Origin: an uncultured Bdellovibrionales bacterium
GTDB lineage: Bacteria > Bdellovibrionota > FAC87 > UBA2466
Direction: 5' to 3'
NCBI GenBank assembly: GCA_937903155.1
Contig: CALCZU010000112.1
Span: 1-9,236, forward strand
Length of the DNA stretch: 9,236 bases
Part shown: positions 6,464 to 9,236 of the stretch, in pieces
How the letters are laid out: the number at the start of each line of letters is the position of its first letter
How positions within the stretch are numbered: position 1 is the first letter of the stretch
Program-made: the position numbers and the translations under genes
Notes under the pieces: generated by a model
The model's database searches: none
What the model saw: the letters and a program-made list of their open reading frames with translations, nothing else
Told to the model about the DNA's origin: nothing

Positions 6464-7264
6464 CTAATACCCGCCGTATCCGTAACCGCCGTAGTATGGA
6501 GAGTAATTGGATCCATACCAGTAGGTTCCGTAGTTTGCAGCAGGAGCATAGGATGAATATCCGTACGGGCTATATTGTTGTCCGTATCCGTAACCCGATC
6601 CGTAGTTCATTCCGTAGGAGTAGGGGTTGTACTGTTGTTGTTGTCCGTAACCGTAGCTTGATCCGTAGTTACTTCCATACGAGTAAGGATTGTAGGTGTT
6701 CATTCCGTACTGACTATATTGGTAAGGATTGTATCCTTGACCGTATCCAGTCGAATAAGGATTGTATCCGTATCCATAGTTGCTCATCTGAGGGGAGTAA
6801 GAGCCGCTTCCACCAAACATCGAGTAAGGAGAGTAATTGTAATTTCCAGTTTGGTAAGGATTGTAAGGATTATAGCTCGAGTTACCGTAGTAGTTAATCG
6901 AAGGATAGCTGCTGTATCCGCTTCCGTAACCGCCGTAGAGGGAAGTCGAGTTATTATTGTAAGGATATGCCGAGTAGTAGTACGGATTGCTTCCGTAGTA
7001 GCTCGAAGGATAAGATCCATATCCATAACCTTGAGAATATCCGTAAGGTTGGTAAGTCGAAGGATTGGAATATCCGTATCCGTAACCACCGCCGTAGGAG
7101 CTTCCGTAAGAAGGGTAGCTGCTATAACCAAAGCTAGCCCCGCCGCCACCGATATAAAAATCCACCGCCGAGCGGCTGGAACTTCTGCTATTGCTGACCG
7201 CATTGTGTTCAGCATGCGCTAAAAGCGAACCTAAAAGGAAAAAACCTAATACAAATTTATTCAT
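6464..7264 (-). CDS. Secreted tyrosine/glycine-rich low-complexity protein
   Basis: Function not recognised. It has 266 residues with a clear Sec signal peptide, MNKFVLGFFLLGSLLAHA, cut before EHN (about residue 18-19), so the product leaves the cytoplasm. A short Ser/Arg linker (22-35) is followed by 231 residues made almost only of Tyr, Gly, Ser, Asn, Pro and Gln. By hand count there are 68 tyrosines, with no Asp, Glu, Lys, Arg or Cys after Asp35 and a single Trp249. NPY occurs seven times, and GYGYG-type runs are frequent. A 21-residue unit (191-211) is repeated at 212-230. The start at 7264 is set by GGAG 6 nt upstream; the longer frame from 7330 would bury the signal peptide. Such composition suits a disordered or self-assembling surface, matrix or adhesive protein, perhaps cross-linked through tyrosines, but this is inference. 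It stands alone between a terminator and a 213-bp gap. Confidence 0.85.
   Translation of the reverse strand: MNKFVLGFFLLGSLLAHAEHNAVSNSRSSSRSAVDFYIGGGGASFGYSSYPSYGSSYGGGYGYGYSNPSTYQPYGYSQGYGYGSYPSSYYGSNPYYYSAYPYNNNSTSLYGGYGSGYSSYPSINYYGNSSYNPYNPYQTGNYNYSPYSMFGGSGSYSPQMSNYGYGYNPYSTGYGQGYNPYQYSQYGMNTYNPYSYGSNYGSSYGYGQQQQYNPYSYGMNYGSGYGYGQQYSPYGYSSYAPAANYGTYWYGSNYSPYYGGYGYGGY
6575..6694 (-). repeat. Tandem 21-codon repeat inside the tyrosine-rich gene
   Basis: Two adjacent units: 6632-6694 (YNPYSYGSNYGSSYGYG then QQQQ) and 6575-6631 (YNPYSYGMNYGSGYGYG then QQ). The second is two codons shorter. The protein copies differ at two positions in the 17-residue core, while the DNA has more, mostly silent, differences. 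That points to an older duplication under protein-level constraint. Confidence 0.75.
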
Positions 7265-7270
7265 TATCAA

Positions 7271-7276
7271 CTCCAC
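7271..7276 (-). promoter_or_regulatory. Ribosome binding site of tyrosine-rich gene
   Basis: GTGGAG, with GGAG 6 nt before ATG 7264. It fixes the start at the signal peptide methionine. Confidence 0.75.
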
Positions 7277-7356
7277 AACGTGCAGCAAGAGCCACAAAAA
7301 TCGAAAGGGATCCTCTCGAAGCTCCAACAAGTGAGCTGATGGGAAGTAGAGCAGGA

Positions 7357-7365
7357 TGTATACCA
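7357..7365 (-). promoter_or_regulatory. Possible extended -10 promoter of tyrosine-rich gene
   Basis: TGG followed by TATACA on the minus strand, about 95 nt before the start codon, matches an extended -10 (4 of 6 in the hexamer). No acceptable -35 box is seen at 16-18 nt, so this is weak. The rest of the 213-bp gap 7265-7477 shows no gene and no terminator for the gene to its right. Confidence 0.2.
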
Positions 7366-7477
7366 GAGTTTTGTGGGGGATAGCTCCGCACGAGAGGGGA
7401 GAGTGACAAAAAGAGCGGGTGTGAATTTGTTAGACAGGTGTTGGAAAATTAGGCGGTGGCCAATTCTTTCTCCCTCT

Positions 7478-8995
7478 CTAACGTATGATGACGGAATCGA
7501 TGACACCTTGAAGCCCGGATTCTTTCATAAAATTGAATAGAGAGTTTAAATAACTGTTTTCGTTTTTGATGACTTGATTCAGGTATTTTTTTTGCGCGAG
7601 CAAAACTGAGTTTCTCAAGGATGGATTGTATTTGACCAGAGGGTGATTTTCCCATCGCAACAATAGAATGGGATATAGCGCATAGAATTCTTTTTGAGAC
7701 TTTGGCGCGGGTTCGAAATTTTCACGTCCCAAAACTTTGAGGACCTCCGTGACTTCCTGTTTTAAATGCGAATCCGCGTGTTCTTCCAAAAGTTCTTTCG
7801 CATTTTTTCTGAACCAAAGCTTGGAAAGCGCACCGGCAACTTCTTTTTTGTTTTCCTCGACGAATTGAGCCATCGTCTCCGGCGAGATCCCGTAGTCTTG
7901 ATTATCCATTGCGTGTTTTATCCCATCTGCAATCTTGTTTAATCCCTTTCCTGCGGAGACGTTAAAATTCATGAAACGTATTTCGAAACCCCAGAGAGAA
8001 TCATCCGTAAAAGTACCGCGCCCTCGGACTCCTATCGTATTTTTCTTGAGCGTTACCCCGATAACAGGATTTTCTCCTCGGGAGAGGGCGGAAAAATACG
8101 CGTGAATCTGAAGCACAGACTCCGAATCGAGATAATCCACAATGGGAGGGTGAAGACGATTGGGAGCGGGCACAATAATAGGAGAAATGTGATTGTGTGC
8201 ATTTTCGAGCAATACTGCGAGTTCTGCCATTTGGTGGTAAAGAGTCATCGTTGCCGGTGCTACATCTGGTTCAAATCCCTCATCGTTCAGCGATTCAAAA
8301 AAATGCGTCGGAATTTTACCAGGGATATGCAGATGATCCGTGAAGACCGTCACCCGGGAGCGATTTCTTGCCAAGGTTGAACTCACAGAGTCGAAAAAAA
8401 CCTCCACGTCAGCTCTCAGTTCGGAGGGCTTTTTCCCACGAAAATGAAGCTCCAGATATTTCGCGTTCTCAACCTCTGGCACTGCATACTCCACTTTGGG
8501 CTGAAGGAAATGCCTGACATCGAGGATGTACTCCTTACCGCTGGTATAATGCTTACCCTGAAATGTGTAGGGAAAACCCGGTTTGAGCAGAAGCTCGCTT
8601 TTCATTTTAAAATAAGGAACGGCGCGGGACTGAAAGAAATCTCGTCCCTTGGAGACGAGAGATAGGATCTCATCTTGGGCGGCATCTTCAAGGTCATCCC
8701 ACTTCTTTTCTCTGAGTTGCACATCGCTGGCTTGGGGAAAACGTTGGCGGAGTGAATGCGCCACACGAGGCAACTCAAAAACCTCGGAGAGGGTGCCGTC
8801 CGAAGTGGTCATCATTGCTGTAATGGTTGCGTTTCGTTGTAATTCGATCTCCCTTGCGACCTCCGGAAGTTTTCCGTCCGCAAGTTTAGCGAAACCTTTC
8901 GGGTCACAGATGGCTGCATCCAACCCGTTCGTTGATAGAAAAACAAGGGAGAGCAGGACTTGTATAACAGCTCTATTTTTAAACCGTCGATTCAT
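7478..8995 (-). CDS. Secreted protein of unknown function, 505 residues
   Basis: I do not recognise a named family. An N-terminal Sec signal is likely: basic MNRRFKNR, hydrophobic 9-20, possible cut near LDAA-IC (28-30). Cys30 is the only cysteine, and Ile at -1 argues against a normal lipobox. The mature part is soluble, with no further membrane segment. Residues 45-135 look helical and charged. The central part (about 140-345) has the conserved-looking blocks LELHFRG (181-187), VFTDHLHIPG (217-226), GVRGRGTF (322-329) and FEIRFMN (337-343). Residues 360-505 are mostly helical and Lys/Glu-rich. An E-x-H, then H-x-H, then E-x-R order vaguely recalls glutamate-cysteine ligase or amidoligase folds; this is a guess. 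ATG 8995 is the only start that includes the signal peptide; its ribosome binding site is poor. The gene appears monocistronic. Confidence 0.8.
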   Translation of the reverse strand: MNRRFKNRAVIQVLLSLVFLSTNGLDAAICDPKGFAKLADGKLPEVAREIELQRNATITAMMTTSDGTLSEVFELPRVAHSLRQRFPQASDVQLREKKWDDLEDAAQDEILSLVSKGRDFFQSRAVPYFKMKSELLLKPGFPYTFQGKHYTSGKEYILDVRHFLQPKVEYAVPEVENAKYLELHFRGKKPSELRADVEVFFDSVSSTLARNRSRVTVFTDHLHIPGKIPTHFFESLNDEGFEPDVAPATMTLYHQMAELAVLLENAHNHISPIIVPAPNRLHPPIVDYLDSESVLQIHAYFSALSRGENPVIGVTLKKNTIGVRGRGTFTDDSLWGFEIRFMNFNVSAGKGLNKIADGIKHAMDNQDYGISPETMAQFVEENKKEVAGALSKLWFRKNAKELLEEHADSHLKQEVTEVLKVLGRENFEPAPKSQKEFYALYPILLLRWENHPLVKYNPSLRNSVLLAQKKYLNQVIKNENSYLNSLFNFMKESGLQGVIDSVIIR

Positions 8996-9093
8996 CTGTA
9001 GTTTGTTTAAACCACATAATGAGCATTGAATTAACAGAAAAATTCGTGCTCGAAAGCGTGCGTACAGTGATTTTCAAGGTACGGTCATAAAAA

Positions 9094-9236
9094 TTAGAAA
9101 TTGTGGGATCCTCTTATGTTAGAGAGGATTTTTCGTGGGCGTGTCGACATGGCGCTGCGGATAAGAACGTTGCTATCTACCAGTCCAGGACCGCCGCAGC
9201 TTCCGTCTCCGCCTTCGGCTACGCCGGACAAGTAAT
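9094..9236 (-). CDS. Possible 3' end of a gene entering from the right edge
   Basis: The minus-strand frame is open from the right edge to TAA at 9094-9096, 46 codons. The right half (9190-9236) is Gly-rich and GC-rich; the peptide contains GGPGLVDSNVLIRSAM then a basic RPRKI tail. No family is recognised. It could be a genuine C-terminus or only a repeat element that happens to stay open; it lies 98 nt before the start of the 505-residue gene on the same strand. Confidence 0.25.
   Translation of the reverse strand, partial: YLSGVAEGGDGSCGGPGLVDSNVLIRSAMSTRPRKILSNIRGSHNF
9108..9133 (+). terminator. Hairpin followed by T-run (weak terminator-like)
   Basis: ATCCTCT and AGAGGAT form a 7-bp stem with an 8-nt loop, followed directly by TTTTT at 9129-9133 on the plus strand. 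No plus-strand gene precedes it in the window, so a role in ending antisense transcription or a short RNA is open. It overlaps the possible open frame on the other strand. Confidence 0.3.
9190..9232. repeat. GC-rich element with small inverted repeats at right edge
   Basis: The stretch contains TCCG...CGGA and GCC-TTC-GGC inverted pairs and is richer in GC than the rest of the intergenic DNA. It looks like a dispersed intergenic repeat, but only one copy is visible here, so this is a suspicion from composition and hairpin structure alone. Confidence 0.25.

Noticed and set aside
6496..7222. Long open frames on the plus strand and in another minus frame across the tyrosine-rich gene
   Set aside because: They are shadows of the repetitive codons of the real gene (Arg/Ser- or Val/Ile-rich translations), with no signal peptide, ribosome binding site or family likeness.
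7265..7330. N-terminal extension of the tyrosine-rich protein from 7330
   Set aside because: It would place 22 residues before a perfect signal peptide that has its own GGAG 6 nt upstream.
7400..7490. Terminator for the 505-residue gene from GAGAGGGAG and CTCCCCTCTC
   Set aside because: The arms are about 70 nt apart, need a bulge, and no T-run follows the second arm.
9149..9235. 28-codon plus-strand frame near the right edge
   Set aside because: No ribosome binding site, Pro/Ser-rich translation of a GC-rich repeat-like stretch, and shorter than the open frame on the other strand.

Overview
The window comes from a Gram-negative (diderm) bacterium. It carries a TolC-type outer-membrane channel, a periplasmic adaptor, a MacB-type ABC transporter and several proteins with Sec signal peptides. 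Base composition is moderate, with many TCG/CGA words. A Bdellovibrionota-like or deltaproteobacterial-type host would fit the style of the genes, but that is a weak inference because no taxonomic marker is present. There are no RNA genes, CRISPR arrays, insertion sequences or phage genes.

Left part (1-3980, minus strand): a compact three-gene tripartite pump operon, read right to left. It runs outer-membrane factor (2700-3980), adaptor (1844-2719), then MacB-type fused ATPase/permease (1844 running off the left edge, 614 codons visible). The genes overlap by 20 nt and by 1 nt (TAATG), which suggests translational coupling. The adaptor almost completely lacks the alpha-helical hairpin normally inserted in the lipoyl domain, while the channel has coiled coils of ordinary length.

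Middle (3981-6447): a short divergent control region with a perfect 13-bp palindrome lying over the -35 box of a good plus-strand promoter. Next come cstA (4086-5894), a pyruvate/peptide transporter of the carbon-starvation family, and an overlapping gene for a cytoplasmic AhpC/TSA-type redoxin with a CNHC active site (5866-6417). A perfect 13-bp-arm bidirectional terminator closes this operon and also serves the convergent gene.

Right part (6448-9236, minus strand): a secreted protein of 266 residues whose mature part is about 30% tyrosine and has no charged residue after position 35 (6464-7264); a secreted 505-residue protein of unknown function (7478-8995); and, at the right edge, a GC-rich stretch with an open frame running in from outside (9094-9236).

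Functionally the window joins an export pump, a carbon-starvation uptake operon with a thiol-redox partner, and two secreted proteins of unknown role. The least ordinary elements are the tyrosine-rich uncharged protein, the hairpin-less adaptor, the cstA-redoxin pairing, the operator-like palindrome, and the unknown 505-residue protein with a weak amidoligase-like motif pattern.
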